Positions 32,207-40,377 of a DNA stretch of 64,000 nt are shown here, piece after piece (positions within the stretch are counted from its first letter, which is position 1; each line of letters begins with the position of its first letter). The position numbers were made by a program, and so were the translations under genes. Location: contig NZ_STGH01000001.1 in NCBI RefSeq assembly GCF_005222785.1, positions 1,674,001 through 1,738,000 of the forward strand, written 5' to 3'. Under the pieces are notes generated by a model. It saw only the letters and a list, made by a program, of their open reading frames with translations. It searched no databases and was not told where the DNA came from. The stretch is from Rhodobacter sp. SY28-1. GTDB lineage: Bacteria > Pseudomonadota > Alphaproteobacteria > Rhodobacterales > Rhodobacteraceae.

Positions 32207-32788
32207 ATGCGGACGGCCCTGACCTGCGCCTTCACGCAATGGCGCCCGGAGCTGGGCGACAACCATCTGATGGGCTGGGTGACCGTGGGCGTCTATCTGG
32301 GCGCGGCGGTGGCGTCCGGGCTGGTGGCACGGCGGCTGGCGTCCGCGGATCCGGCCAACCGTAGCGAGCGGTGGTTCTGGCGGATGGCGTCAGTGATCCT
32401 GCTGCTTCTGGCGCTGAACAAGCAGCTGGACTTGCAATCCCTGCTGACTTTGTTCGCCCGCTGCCATGCCCAGCTGTCCGGCTGGTACGGTGCCCGGCGC
32501 GGGGTGCAGGAAGCCTTCATCTACCTTGTGGCGGCTGGTGCCGTCGTCACCATCGGCCTGATGACGCTGCTCCTGCGGGGAATCCTGAGCCGGATCTGGC
32601 TGGCATTGGTCGGACTTGGCTTTGTCTGCGCCTTCGTTGTGATCCGGGCTGCGAGCTTTCACCATGTCGACGTGCTTCTGGGTAGTTCCTCGGCCGGGAT
32701 CAAGCTGAACTGGCTGCTGGAACTGCCAGGCCCGATCCTCGTCGCGCTGGTCGCCTGGCGCAGGGTGTCAGGCGGTTCCACCCGCTGA
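32207..32788 (+). CDS. Multi-pass membrane protein of unknown function
   Basis: 193 residues with about five hydrophobic segments (GWVTVGVYLGAAVASGLVA, WRMASVILLLLALNKQLDLQ, FIYLVAAGAVVTIGLMTLLL, IWLALVGLGFVCAFVVI, LPGPILVALVAW). LNKQLDLQ and RAASFHHVD follow a motif set shared by membrane proteins near polysaccharide loci, but the function is unknown. It follows the deacetylase by 27 bases and is probably in the same operon. Confidence 0.75.
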   Translation: MRTALTCAFTQWRPELGDNHLMGWVTVGVYLGAAVASGLVARRLASADPANRSERWFWRMASVILLLLALNKQLDLQSLLTLFARCHAQLSGWYGARRGVQEAFIYLVAAGAVVTIGLMTLLLRGILSRIWLALVGLGFVCAFVVIRAASFHHVDVLLGSSSAGIKLNWLLELPGPILVALVAWRRVSGGSTR

Positions 32789-33337
32789 TCCGTCAGGAAA
32801 TCGAATCGCGCAATCCCGCCTGCGCCGGGTCGCTGCCGGTTTTGCAGGCAGGCTTGACCCAAACTGTGGTTGACGGAGCACTTTAACGGAAAATTCACCG
32901 TTTCAAAAAGACGCACAATCGGAACGGCGGTTTCGGTCGTGAAACCTGACTTGTGAGGGAACCTGACCCAAAGCTAGAGAGGGCGGAAGGAACCATTTGA
33001 ATCGGAATTCTTTAAAAGGCGAAGAAAATCATAGCAGTGGTTGGCAACCTGGTCTGAATTGTGGCAGCGGCTGCTTTACAGGCTGGCAAAACGGCTGTTT
33101 CGAGCCCTGTCCCAGACCGGAAATCGACACAACCATAGCGTGTAACCTAATGAGAAATAACCACTTTCTGGCTTGTGCGTTCCTCGGGACTGCATTGCTA
33201 CCGGACCGTCCGAGTGGTAGAAGCCTAACAGTGAAAACGGTTATGTGGCGAGTGCGAGAGTTCATTCTGGGTCGGCGGCATAGCGTCGGCACCGAAAATT
33301 TCGCTTAGCGATTGGTACCCTTGCGGAGGCGTTGCAG
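32789..33337. other. Long AT-richer intergenic region before the exoY-like gene
   Basis: No gene is supported over 549 bases. An open frame from a TTG (32997-33308) has codon use unlike its neighbours and no family similarity. Two AACCTGAC direct repeats occur at 32943-32950 and 32960-32967. GGAGGC at 33325-33330 is the ribosome-binding site for the next gene. The region probably carries a regulated promoter or leader. Confidence 0.5.
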
Positions 33338-34030
33338 ATGGACTTTCGTTCTGGATTGGCAGGGCAAGACTTTGAACGGCCGTCCGCGAACGTCAGCGAC
33401 GGGTGGGTTAGGGTGCGGCGCGAGCCGCTTTACCGCAGATCGCTGAAGCGTTGCCTGGACGTCGGTTTCGTCCTGATGGCGCTGCCTTTCGTGCTGCCGG
33501 TCATCCTGGTGCTTGCTGCAGTGCTGAAGTTCAGCGGCAATGCGCCGTTCTTCACGCAAGAGCGGGTGGGGATGGGCGGTCGGACGTTCCGGCTTTGGAA
33601 ACTGCGGACGATGGTTCCCAACGCGGAAGAGCGGCTGCAGGAGTATCTGCAGAACGACGACGTCGCGCGCCGGGAATGGGACGCCTACCAGAAGCTGTCG
33701 CATGACCCGCGCATCACCGAATTCGGTCAGTTCCTCCGCAAGAGCTCGCTGGACGAACTGCCGCAGCTTTGGAACGTGCTGATTGGCGACATGAGCCTTG
33801 TCGGCCCGCGTCCGATGATGGTGGACCAGCAGGAGCTGTACCCGGGCACCGCTTATTATGCGCTGCGTCCCGGACTGACCGGCACCTGGCAGATTTCGGA
33901 TCGCAACCAGTCGACGTTCGCGCAGCGTGCCGAGTTCGACGCCGAATACGAGCGCAGCCTGTCGTTCTTCAAGGATTTGAAGATCCTGCTGTCGACTGTG
34001 GGTGTGGTGCTGCGGGCGACTGGGAAGTAA
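33338..34030 (+). CDS. Undecaprenyl-phosphate sugar-1-phosphate transferase (ExoY/PssY-like)
   Basis: 230 residues from the ATG at 33338. One membrane segment (RCLDVGFVLMALPFVLPVIL) is followed by the bacterial sugar transferase domain: FFTQERVGMGGRTFRLWKLRTM, then RKSSLDELPQLWNVLIGDM and SLVGPRPMM. It is the initiating phosphoglycosyltransferase that loads the first sugar phosphate onto undecaprenyl phosphate at the inner membrane. Short, ExoY-like form without the WcaJ extension. This commits the locus to lipid-linked repeat-unit assembly. Confidence 0.93.
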   Translation: MDFRSGLAGQDFERPSANVSDGWVRVRREPLYRRSLKRCLDVGFVLMALPFVLPVILVLAAVLKFSGNAPFFTQERVGMGGRTFRLWKLRTMVPNAEERLQEYLQNDDVARREWDAYQKLSHDPRITEFGQFLRKSSLDELPQLWNVLIGDMSLVGPRPMMVDQQELYPGTAYYALRPGLTGTWQISDRNQSTFAQRAEFDAEYERSLSFFKDLKILLSTVGVVLRATGK

Positions 34031-34217
34031 TCATCGACTGATCGGACGGGCTGTGCTGGCGCACCCAGCCAACCAGGGCGACGCCCGGTAACAGGATTGC
34101 CGTTCCGGTCAACGGATAAGCCAGGGCAACGGCCCAGAGCGGATAGTCATAGACAAAAAGGACCACAGAGACGCTGGCTGCGCCGAACATCGCGATCAGA
34201 ACCAGCCCCAATGCCAT
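33969..34217 (-). CDS. Small two-helix membrane protein (paralogue of 34441-34650)
   Basis: 82 residues from the ATG at 34217, with AAGGAGA six bases upstream. Two hydrophobic segments (LVLIAMFGAASVSVVLFV and PLWAVALAYPLTGTAILL) precede a polar tail ending SSNP. The block PLW....AYP....LL also occurs in the neighbouring 34441-34650 gene, so the two look like a diverged duplication. Its last 62 bases overlap the exoY-like gene on the other strand. Function unknown. Confidence 0.55.
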   Translation of the reverse strand: MALGLVLIAMFGAASVSVVLFVYDYPLWAVALAYPLTGTAILLPGVALVGWVRQHSPSDQSMITSQSPAAPHPQSTAGSSNP

Positions 34218-34440
34218 CCCCGTCTCCTTGTTCGGAGAAATCTTCACACCACAACAGACCCCCGTCATTTGTTAGCTTAGGCAACTCGGGGCGTATGTCG
34301 AGATACGAAACGTGATTTACTTTTCATGCTCGCCAGGTTCGCTTGGCATTTGGCGAAACTTGGCCGAACATCGGCTACCAAAGGCGACGTTTCTCGCCGA
34401 TGATCGCGGGCATCCCGGGGCGCCGAAAGCTCAGCTGCAA

Positions 34441-34650
34441 TCAGCCGTGGGAGTATTGCCGCGCCAACTGGTCTTTCGACGCGGTGGTCGAGGTGCGGAT
34501 GTTCCAGGCTGCAGCGAAGAACAGAAGCGTGAGGCTGGTGATCGCCGGGTAGGCCACAAGGGCGATCCAGAGCGGCACGGACAGGGCAATCGCCGTGCAG
34601 AGGAAGATCATGCCGACTGCAGCAGACAGAAGGATGTTTCCGACAAGCAT
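34441..34650 (-). CDS. Small two-helix membrane protein (paralogue of 33969-34217)
   Basis: 69 residues from the ATG at 34650, with AGGGG about eight bases upstream. Two membrane helices (ILLSAAVGMIFLCTAIAL and PLWIALVAYPAITSLTLLFF) and a polar tail. PLW-x5-AYP is shared with the 33969-34217 protein at the same position relative to the second helix, and both tails have a DQ. Possibly a small accessory of the exopolysaccharide machinery. Confidence 0.55.
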   Translation of the reverse strand: MLVGNILLSAAVGMIFLCTAIALSVPLWIALVAYPAITSLTLLFFAAAWNIRTSTTASKDQLARQYSHG

Positions 34651-35093
34651 TTTCGCAACCCCTACGCGAAGTGTGTAGTCAGGATGCTCGTCACGCGTGG
34701 CAAGAATGTGGCCGCGCTTTGGTCAAAGTTCGTCGTCTTGGCAGAAGTTCCCCGAGATTACGTAGCGTTATCAATGGGCTTGTCTTGGATCTGCCACCAG
34801 CAGGCCGGGGGGCAAGGTGGGTGCAACCTTGACGGGAAATTCGGTACTGAGCTTCGTGCTTGGGCTGTAGCATATTGAAAGAAAACAGAAAAAATGGGTA
34901 TCGTGTCTTTCGGATGGTTGTCGGATTCGGGCGATTCGGCCGGACCGAGCAGCCAAATTCGTGACCCGGCCGGAAGATGGCGCGAAACTGCCTGCAGAGG
35001 CAGTGATTCGGCCCGCGAAGTGCACGAGGAATGCCTTTCTTTTGTCATGCCCGGGCAGCAAGGTGGGCCGGTCGCAGGCCGTGAGGACGGGAA
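34651..35093. other. Intergenic region before the ABC flippase gene
   Basis: No gene is supported over 443 bases; open frames here lack ribosome-binding sites and family similarity. AT-rich tracts around 34868-34905 (GAAAGAAAACAGAAAAAAT) could hold a promoter for the flippase. Confidence 0.4.
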
Positions 35094-36914
35094 TTGATCG
35101 CAACGTATCGCAAGCTGTTTTCGTTGTTCGACGCGGTCGAGCGGCGCCGGTTCTGGGTCCTGACCGGGGTCATGCTGCTGGTGGCGACGGCGGAGATTGC
35201 CGGGATCTCGGCTGTCCTGATGCTGTTGAACGTGCTTGCGACCCCGGAGTCGTTGCAGACCAACCAGACCCTATCCTACCTGGCGCAGCTTTTCGGACTT
35301 GAGAGCACGTTCAGCTTTCAGGTCGGGCTGTCGGCGGCTGTCCTGTGCGTGGTCATGGTCGGACTTGCGATCAAGGCGCTGGGGAACTACGCGACGATCC
35401 GGTTCTCGACGATGCGGGGCTATACCATCTCCTCCCGCCTGCTGGCGTCCTATCTGAGCCAGCCCTATCCGTGGTTCCTGCAGCGCAACAGCGCCGAACT
35501 GGAAAAGAACGTGCTGATTGAGGTGGATGGCCTGGTCGACCGGGTGATCCTGCCCTGCCTGCGGCTGGTATCGAACAGCCTTCTGGTGCTGGCGATCCTT
35601 GGGTTCCTGTTGATGGTTGACCCGCTGGTCACGCTGTTTTCCGGCGGGGTGCTGGGACTGGGCTACGGGCTGATCTACATGCGGTTCCGCGGGCGGTTGC
35701 ATCGGCTTGGCACCGTCATGATGGATGCGTTTGAAAACCGCTTCCTCGTCGCGCAGGAGGCAACCGGCGGGATCAAGGACGTCAAGCTCATGGGGCTGGA
35801 GTCGACCTATGTCCGCAGCTATTCGGCGGCGGCGCAAAAGGCCGCGCAGTCCGGTGCGACCATGGGCGTGATGCAGGAATTGCCGCGGTTCGTGCTGGAG
35901 GCGATCACCTTCGGCACCATGCTGGCGCTGATCCTGCTGCTCTTGGTCAAGAGCGGGGGCAATGTCACCGAAATCGTGCCGATTTTGGGGGTCATCGCGT
36001 TTTCGACAATGCGGCTGCTGCCGTCCTTGCAGCAGATCTATCACTCGCTGGTGTCGGTGCGTGGGGCAACGGCGATCCTGGATGCCATCGTTGCGGATTT
36101 CGCTTCGACGCCACCCCTGCCGCTGGCGGATGCGACCCGGACCGAGCCGTTGCCGCTGCTGCGGGAACTGGAACTGGAGAAGGTAAGCTTTGCTTATGCC
36201 CAGGCGGACAAGCCGACGCTGCGCGGGGTCGATCTGAAGATCAAGGCGCGGACGACGGTGGGGATCGTCGGGGGAACCGGGGCGGGCAAGACGACGCTGG
36301 TGGACCTGATCCTGGGGCTGCTGACCCCGGACGCGGGGGAGCTGCGGGTGGACGGGCATCCGATCACGCCGGAGAACGTGAGGGCCTGGCAGGGAACACT
36401 GGGGTATGTGCCGCAGACGATCTACCTGACGGACGAGACGATCGCCTCGAACATCGCCTTCGGGGTGCCCAAGGATGAGATCGACATGGCCGCGGTCGAG
36501 CGCGCGGCGAAGATTGCGGCGCTGCATGACTTTGTGATGGCCGACCTGCCGCAGGGCTATGACACCTTCGTTGGCGAGCGCGGGGTGCGGCTGTCCGGTG
36601 GGCAGCGGCAGCGGATCGGGATTGCCCGCGCGTTGTACCGTAACCCGACGCTTCTGATCATGGATGAGGCAACTTCGGCCCTGGACAACATCACCGAGCG
36701 GGTGGTGATGGAGGCGGTTGACCGTATCCGTGCCGACAAGACGATCATCCTGATCGCGCACCGGCTGACGACGGTAAAGACCTGCGACACGATCTTCCTG
36801 ATGGATCGCGGCAGGCTTCTGGCCCAGGGCAGTTATGACGAGCTGCTCGCCGGAAACGAGGTGTTCCGGCGAATGGTCGCAGGGGGTGCGGAAGAAGTAC
36901 ATGCTACGATGTGA
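35094..36914 (+). CDS. ABC transporter, fused permease-ATPase (PglK/MsbA-type lipid-linked glycan flippase)
   Basis: 606 residues from a TTG at 35094 with GAGGACGG just upstream. Six membrane helices fill residues ~20-320. The nucleotide-binding domain follows: VGIVGGTGAGKTTLVDL (Walker A), VRLSGGQRQRIGIARAL (signature), LLIMDEATSALDN (Walker B) and the H-loop IAHRLTTV. MDRGRLLAQGSYDELL is typical of exporters. It most resembles PglK, which flips lipid-linked oligosaccharides. It probably replaces a Wzx flippase, since none is seen. Confidence 0.88.
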   Translation: MIATYRKLFSLFDAVERRRFWVLTGVMLLVATAEIAGISAVLMLLNVLATPESLQTNQTLSYLAQLFGLESTFSFQVGLSAAVLCVVMVGLAIKALGNYATIRFSTMRGYTISSRLLASYLSQPYPWFLQRNSAELEKNVLIEVDGLVDRVILPCLRLVSNSLLVLAILGFLLMVDPLVTLFSGGVLGLGYGLIYMRFRGRLHRLGTVMMDAFENRFLVAQEATGGIKDVKLMGLESTYVRSYSAAAQKAAQSGATMGVMQELPRFVLEAITFGTMLALILLLLVKSGGNVTEIVPILGVIAFSTMRLLPSLQQIYHSLVSVRGATAILDAIVADFASTPPLPLADATRTEPLPLLRELELEKVSFAYAQADKPTLRGVDLKIKARTTVGIVGGTGAGKTTLVDLILGLLTPDAGELRVDGHPITPENVRAWQGTLGYVPQTIYLTDETIASNIAFGVPKDEIDMAAVERAAKIAALHDFVMADLPQGYDTFVGERGVRLSGGQRQRIGIARALYRNPTLLIMDEATSALDNITERVVMEAVDRIRADKTIILIAHRLTTVKTCDTIFLMDRGRLLAQGSYDELLAGNEVFRRMVAGGAEEVHATM

Positions 36915-36995
36915 ATGCGAGATTCTTGAACCCGGACCTGCGTGTTGGCAGGCCTGTTAGACCAAAGCCGAGAGAAGAAGACTGAGAGGTTGAAT

Positions 36996-37835
36996 ATGTC
37001 CGTTAGCACTCTGCCGATCGATCCCGAGACGCTGCTGATCGACGCCGATGGCGCGCGTGAGTTTGGCAAGTCCGTTGCCGAGGCCTATCGGTCGAAGACG
37101 CCCTATCCCTATGGCTGCTTCGACAATTTCATGCCGCCGGAAATCCTGGACAAGGTCCGCGAGGAGCTGCGCGAGCTGCCAGCGGCGGAAAGTTTCTTCA
37201 ACCGCCCGCAGGAAAAGCTGAAGGCGGCCTATATGCCCGAACGGCTGGGGCCCTATACCCGCGCCCTGTTCCATTCGCTGAACTCGAAGGCCTTCCTGGC
37301 CTTCCTGGAGGAGCTGACCGGCATCGACGGGCTGATCCCCGACCCCTATTACGCGGGCGGTGGCATCCATGTGGTGTCGAACGGCGGGCACCTGGACATC
37401 CATGCCGACTTCAACCGTCAGGGCAAGCTGAACCTGGAACGGCGGCTGAACGTGCTGATCTACCTGAACAAGGACTGGAAGGAAGAATACGGCGGGTCGT
37501 TCGAGGTCTGGAACACCGACATGACGGCCAAGGTCGCGGGCTTTGTGCCGCTGTTCAACCGGATGTGCTGCTTCAACACCGGGTCCGATACCTGGCACGG
37601 CAACCCCGAGCCGGTGAACCATCCCGACAAGGAACCCCGGATGTCGATTGCGCTGTACTATTACACCGCGACCTGGGATTCGACGAAGGTGTCGCACACG
37701 ACGCTGTTCAAGCCGCGTCCCGGCACGAAGGACAAGGTCGACCGACTGGAACAGCGGCATCGGATCATGGAGAACCTTTTGCCACCGGTGATCTACCGCA
37801 GGTTGGGCCACCGGCTGCGCAAGCTGGGGATCTGA
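36996..37835 (+). CDS. 2-oxoglutarate/Fe(II)-dependent oxygenase
   Basis: 279 residues from the ATG at 36996, with GAGAGG upstream. The double-stranded beta-helix iron site is visible: HLDIHADFN (H136, D138) and DTWHGNPEP (H201), with R215 in RMSIALYYYT for 2-oxoglutarate. It resembles prolyl-4-hydroxylase-like enzymes. Within a polysaccharide locus it may hydroxylate a glycan substituent or a protein; that is inference. It follows the flippase by 81 bases. Confidence 0.85.
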   Translation: MSVSTLPIDPETLLIDADGAREFGKSVAEAYRSKTPYPYGCFDNFMPPEILDKVREELRELPAAESFFNRPQEKLKAAYMPERLGPYTRALFHSLNSKAFLAFLEELTGIDGLIPDPYYAGGGIHVVSNGGHLDIHADFNRQGKLNLERRLNVLIYLNKDWKEEYGGSFEVWNTDMTAKVAGFVPLFNRMCCFNTGSDTWHGNPEPVNHPDKEPRMSIALYYYTATWDSTKVSHTTLFKPRPGTKDKVDRLEQRHRIMENLLPPVIYRRLGHRLRKLGI

Positions 37836-37840
37836 GGACC

Positions 37841-39049
37841 TTAACGGCGCAAGACCGAGGACAGAAAGTCAGCCATCCGCCGGGCGATGACGTCCGGCGC
37901 ATAGCTGGCGGCAACGTGGCTGCGCGCGGCAGTACCCAGACGGCACGCCAGGGACGGGTCCCGCATCAGCCGAAGGCAGGCATTGGCCATCGCTTCGGTA
38001 TCTTCAGGCGGGACCATCAGGGCCGTCTCCTCATGCGTCGCGATCTCTAGCTGGCCACCAACGCTGGTTGAGACGACCGCTGACCCTGCCGCCATGGCTT
38101 CAATCAGGGTGCCCCCGAAGTTTTCATAGCGTGACGCGACCAGAGTGACCCCGTGCCGTGCACGCAAGGCAGCCACTTCCTCACGCGACTGCTTTCCGAC
38201 CGCCTTGATCCGCGAGCGGACCGGTTCGGGCAGACGGGCAAGTCGGTCGGATAGCATCTCCATGCCGCCCCCGTCACGCGGCACCCCGTCGTCGGGCCCG
38301 ACGAAAGTGAACTGCGCAGTAGGATGCGCCGCGGCGATCAACGCGAATGCGTCTACCACAAGGTCGCCACCCTTGATGTGGTCGTACCGACCGACAAAGA
38401 GGACGTGATTCAGAAGCTCTTCTTTCAGATCAATGCCTTGCGCCGGAACCGGAAACGGGTTCGGGATCACGGCCTTGGGGACATTCGGCAGGCCCCACAG
38501 CGCTTCGGTCTGCCGTAGCACGACTGCTGATGGCGAGGTTATGCCATCCACCCGCTGCAGGCCTTTGGCCTCGCGCGCTTCTCGACGGGCGCTGGCGGCA
38601 TCATCCGGGGCACTGCCTGCCATGCGGTGCAGCCACCACGGGCCATGCAAGGTCGCCACGATCGGTACGGACACCTTCCCCCGGATTTGTCCGACCCAGC
38701 CCTGCGTCTCTTCCATCACGACAACTTCGACACCGTACAGGGCAACTGCGCGCCGGATCGCCTCTACGTGCTGATCGACCATCGACCGGACCTGCGCGCC
38801 CTCCGGGTCCAGCTTTTGCCTCAGACGATCCACAAGCCGCAGCCTGGCATCGGGCATCGCAATGACGCGCGGGTGGTCATGCGGTGCATCCAACCAATGC
38901 GCTATGATGGTGACTTCGTGCCCTGCTTTCTGCAAACCCGCTGCCAGGTGGCTGACTGCGGTTGCAATTCCGTTTGGCGTCAGAACACCGGGCCAAGCCG
39001 GTGTCACAAAGGCGACCCGCAGCGGCCGGGCTTCACTGCCCTTGGTCAT
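37841..39049 (-). CDS. Glycosyltransferase family 4 (GT-B)
   Basis: 402 residues from the ATG at 39049 with AGAGAGG upstream. N-terminal VAFVTPAWPGVLTPNGIATAVSHLAAGL is the acceptor-side glycine-rich loop. The C-terminal half has VLFVGRYDHIKGGDLVVDAF and SRYENFGGTLIEAMAAGSAVV, the retaining E-x7-E nucleotide-sugar site. It adds one sugar to the lipid-linked unit at the cytoplasmic face. Transcribed against the flippase/oxygenase unit. Confidence 0.9.
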   Translation of the reverse strand: MTKGSEARPLRVAFVTPAWPGVLTPNGIATAVSHLAAGLQKAGHEVTIIAHWLDAPHDHPRVIAMPDARLRLVDRLRQKLDPEGAQVRSMVDQHVEAIRRAVALYGVEVVVMEETQGWVGQIRGKVSVPIVATLHGPWWLHRMAGSAPDDAASARREAREAKGLQRVDGITSPSAVVLRQTEALWGLPNVPKAVIPNPFPVPAQGIDLKEELLNHVLFVGRYDHIKGGDLVVDAFALIAAAHPTAQFTFVGPDDGVPRDGGGMEMLSDRLARLPEPVRSRIKAVGKQSREEVAALRARHGVTLVASRYENFGGTLIEAMAAGSAVVSTSVGGQLEIATHEETALMVPPEDTEAMANACLRLMRDPSLACRLGTAARSHVAASYAPDVIARRMADFLSSVLRR

Positions 39050-39284
39050 TGAAGGCCTCTCTGCCGCGCAGTTCGGACCTTGCGCTGGGTTTGCTGACGT
39101 CCAGGCATCTTGGGCAAAGGCCGATAAAGTTCGCATTCAAGATCAAAAGCGTACCAATGGTAATCAGCGTTTCGCCCAGCGTCTTTCGCCGGAGGACAGT
39201 GAGCAGAACCGGCAAGTGCTGTCAAGGGAACCCAGGCTTGGGCGAGCGGTTGGCGAGCGCGGGAGGGGGCGGTTCTACGGACCC

Positions 39285-40202
39285 TTACGACCGCCCCAGC
39301 AGCGCCGCCAGCCCGTCCTCCAGCGTCACCTCTGCTGTCACGCCGAGCACCGCGCGCGCGCGGTTCGGGTCGCCCAGCGATTCCCGGATATCCCCCACGC
39401 GTGGATCGCCATGCTGCACCACCGGCACCCGCCCGTGCAGCCGCGCCAGCGTGTCGATCAGCGCCAGAAGCGTCGTCGTCCGGCCGGTGCAGATGTTGAA
39501 CACCTCGCCAGCCGCCTGCGGCGCGCGGGCCATCGCCGCCATGAGAAACCGAACCACATCGGCGACAAAGACGAAGTCTCGCGTCTGCAATCCGTCACCG
39601 AAAACCGTCACCGGCAATCCCTGCGCCAGGCGGCTGTTGAAGATCGAGATCACCCCCGAATAGGCCGAAGACGGATCTTGCCGCGGGCCATAGATGTTGA
39701 ACGGCCGCAGGCCCACGGTCGGCAGGCCATGCACCGCCATCGCGATGCGCCCGTGCAGTTCCGATCCCAGCTTGTCCACGCCATAGGGCGTCTGCGGGCG
39801 CGGCACCCGCGCCTCGTCAACCGCCCCTGTACCCGCATCGCCATAAACGGCGGCCGAGGACGTATAGACCACCGGCACGCGTCCCGCCCGCGCCGCTGCC
39901 TCGAACACCGTCACAGTGCCGGTCTGATTGGTGAGATGCCCTTCGCGCCAGTGTTCGTTGCAATAGGCGACCGAAGCGATCCCGGCCAGATGGAACACGC
40001 CTGCACAGCCCGCAATGGCCTGCGCCACCACCTCGGGGTCCGCTACGTCCCCCTCGATCACCCGCACCTCGGGCGCCAGGTTGCTGCGCTTGCCGGTGGA
40101 CAGATTGTCCAGCACGACCACCCCGTCGCCCCGCGCAAGAAGCGCGTCCGCCAGATGCGATCCGACAAAGCCGCAGCCTCCGGTGATCAGATATTCCGCC
40201 AT
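39285..40202 (-). CDS. NAD-dependent epimerase/dehydratase (UDP-glucose 4-epimerase-like SDR)
   Basis: 305 residues. The extended-SDR features are present: ITGGCGFVGSHLADALL (GxxGxxG), YTSSAAVYGD (catalytic Ser/Thr) and TPYGVDKLGSELHG (Tyr-x3-Lys). RPFNIYGPRQDP and GDGLQTRDFVFV are typical of nucleotide-sugar 4-epimerases. It would supply a nucleotide sugar for the exopolysaccharide. The strand composition of this gene is reversed against its surroundings, suggesting an inversion or import. Confidence 0.9.
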   Translation of the reverse strand: MAEYLITGGCGFVGSHLADALLARGDGVVVLDNLSTGKRSNLAPEVRVIEGDVADPEVVAQAIAGCAGVFHLAGIASVAYCNEHWREGHLTNQTGTVTVFEAAARAGRVPVVYTSSAAVYGDAGTGAVDEARVPRPQTPYGVDKLGSELHGRIAMAVHGLPTVGLRPFNIYGPRQDPSSAYSGVISIFNSRLAQGLPVTVFGDGLQTRDFVFVADVVRFLMAAMARAPQAAGEVFNICTGRTTTLLALIDTLARLHGRVPVVQHGDPRVGDIRESLGDPNRARAVLGVTAEVTLEDGLAALLGRS

Positions 40203-40377
40203 CTCAATTCCACCCTCAAATCCCGATCATCCGCAAACGCAGGCGCGCCGCATCGTCATGCCACCACACGCCCGCCCGTTGCAAGCGAACAGGTCTCCCT
40301 CGCCGCCACAGGCCGCAGCGCAGGCGTAGGGCTCACGTTCGGCCAGGCGAAATGCGTCACCGCCCGGGAGGGAGAAT

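Noticed and set aside
32997-33308. 103-codon frame from a TTG upstream of the exoY-like gene
   Set aside because: No family similarity, weak start and codon use unlike the genome. It is kept only as part of the intergenic description.
34312-34878. 188-codon plus-strand frame
   Set aside because: It overlaps the better supported small membrane gene at 34441-34650 on the other strand and has no motif or ribosome-binding site.
39033-39215. 60-codon minus-strand frame with a hydrophobic stretch upstream of the GT4 gene
   Set aside because: TTG start, no ribosome-binding site, and it overlaps the GT4 start in another frame.
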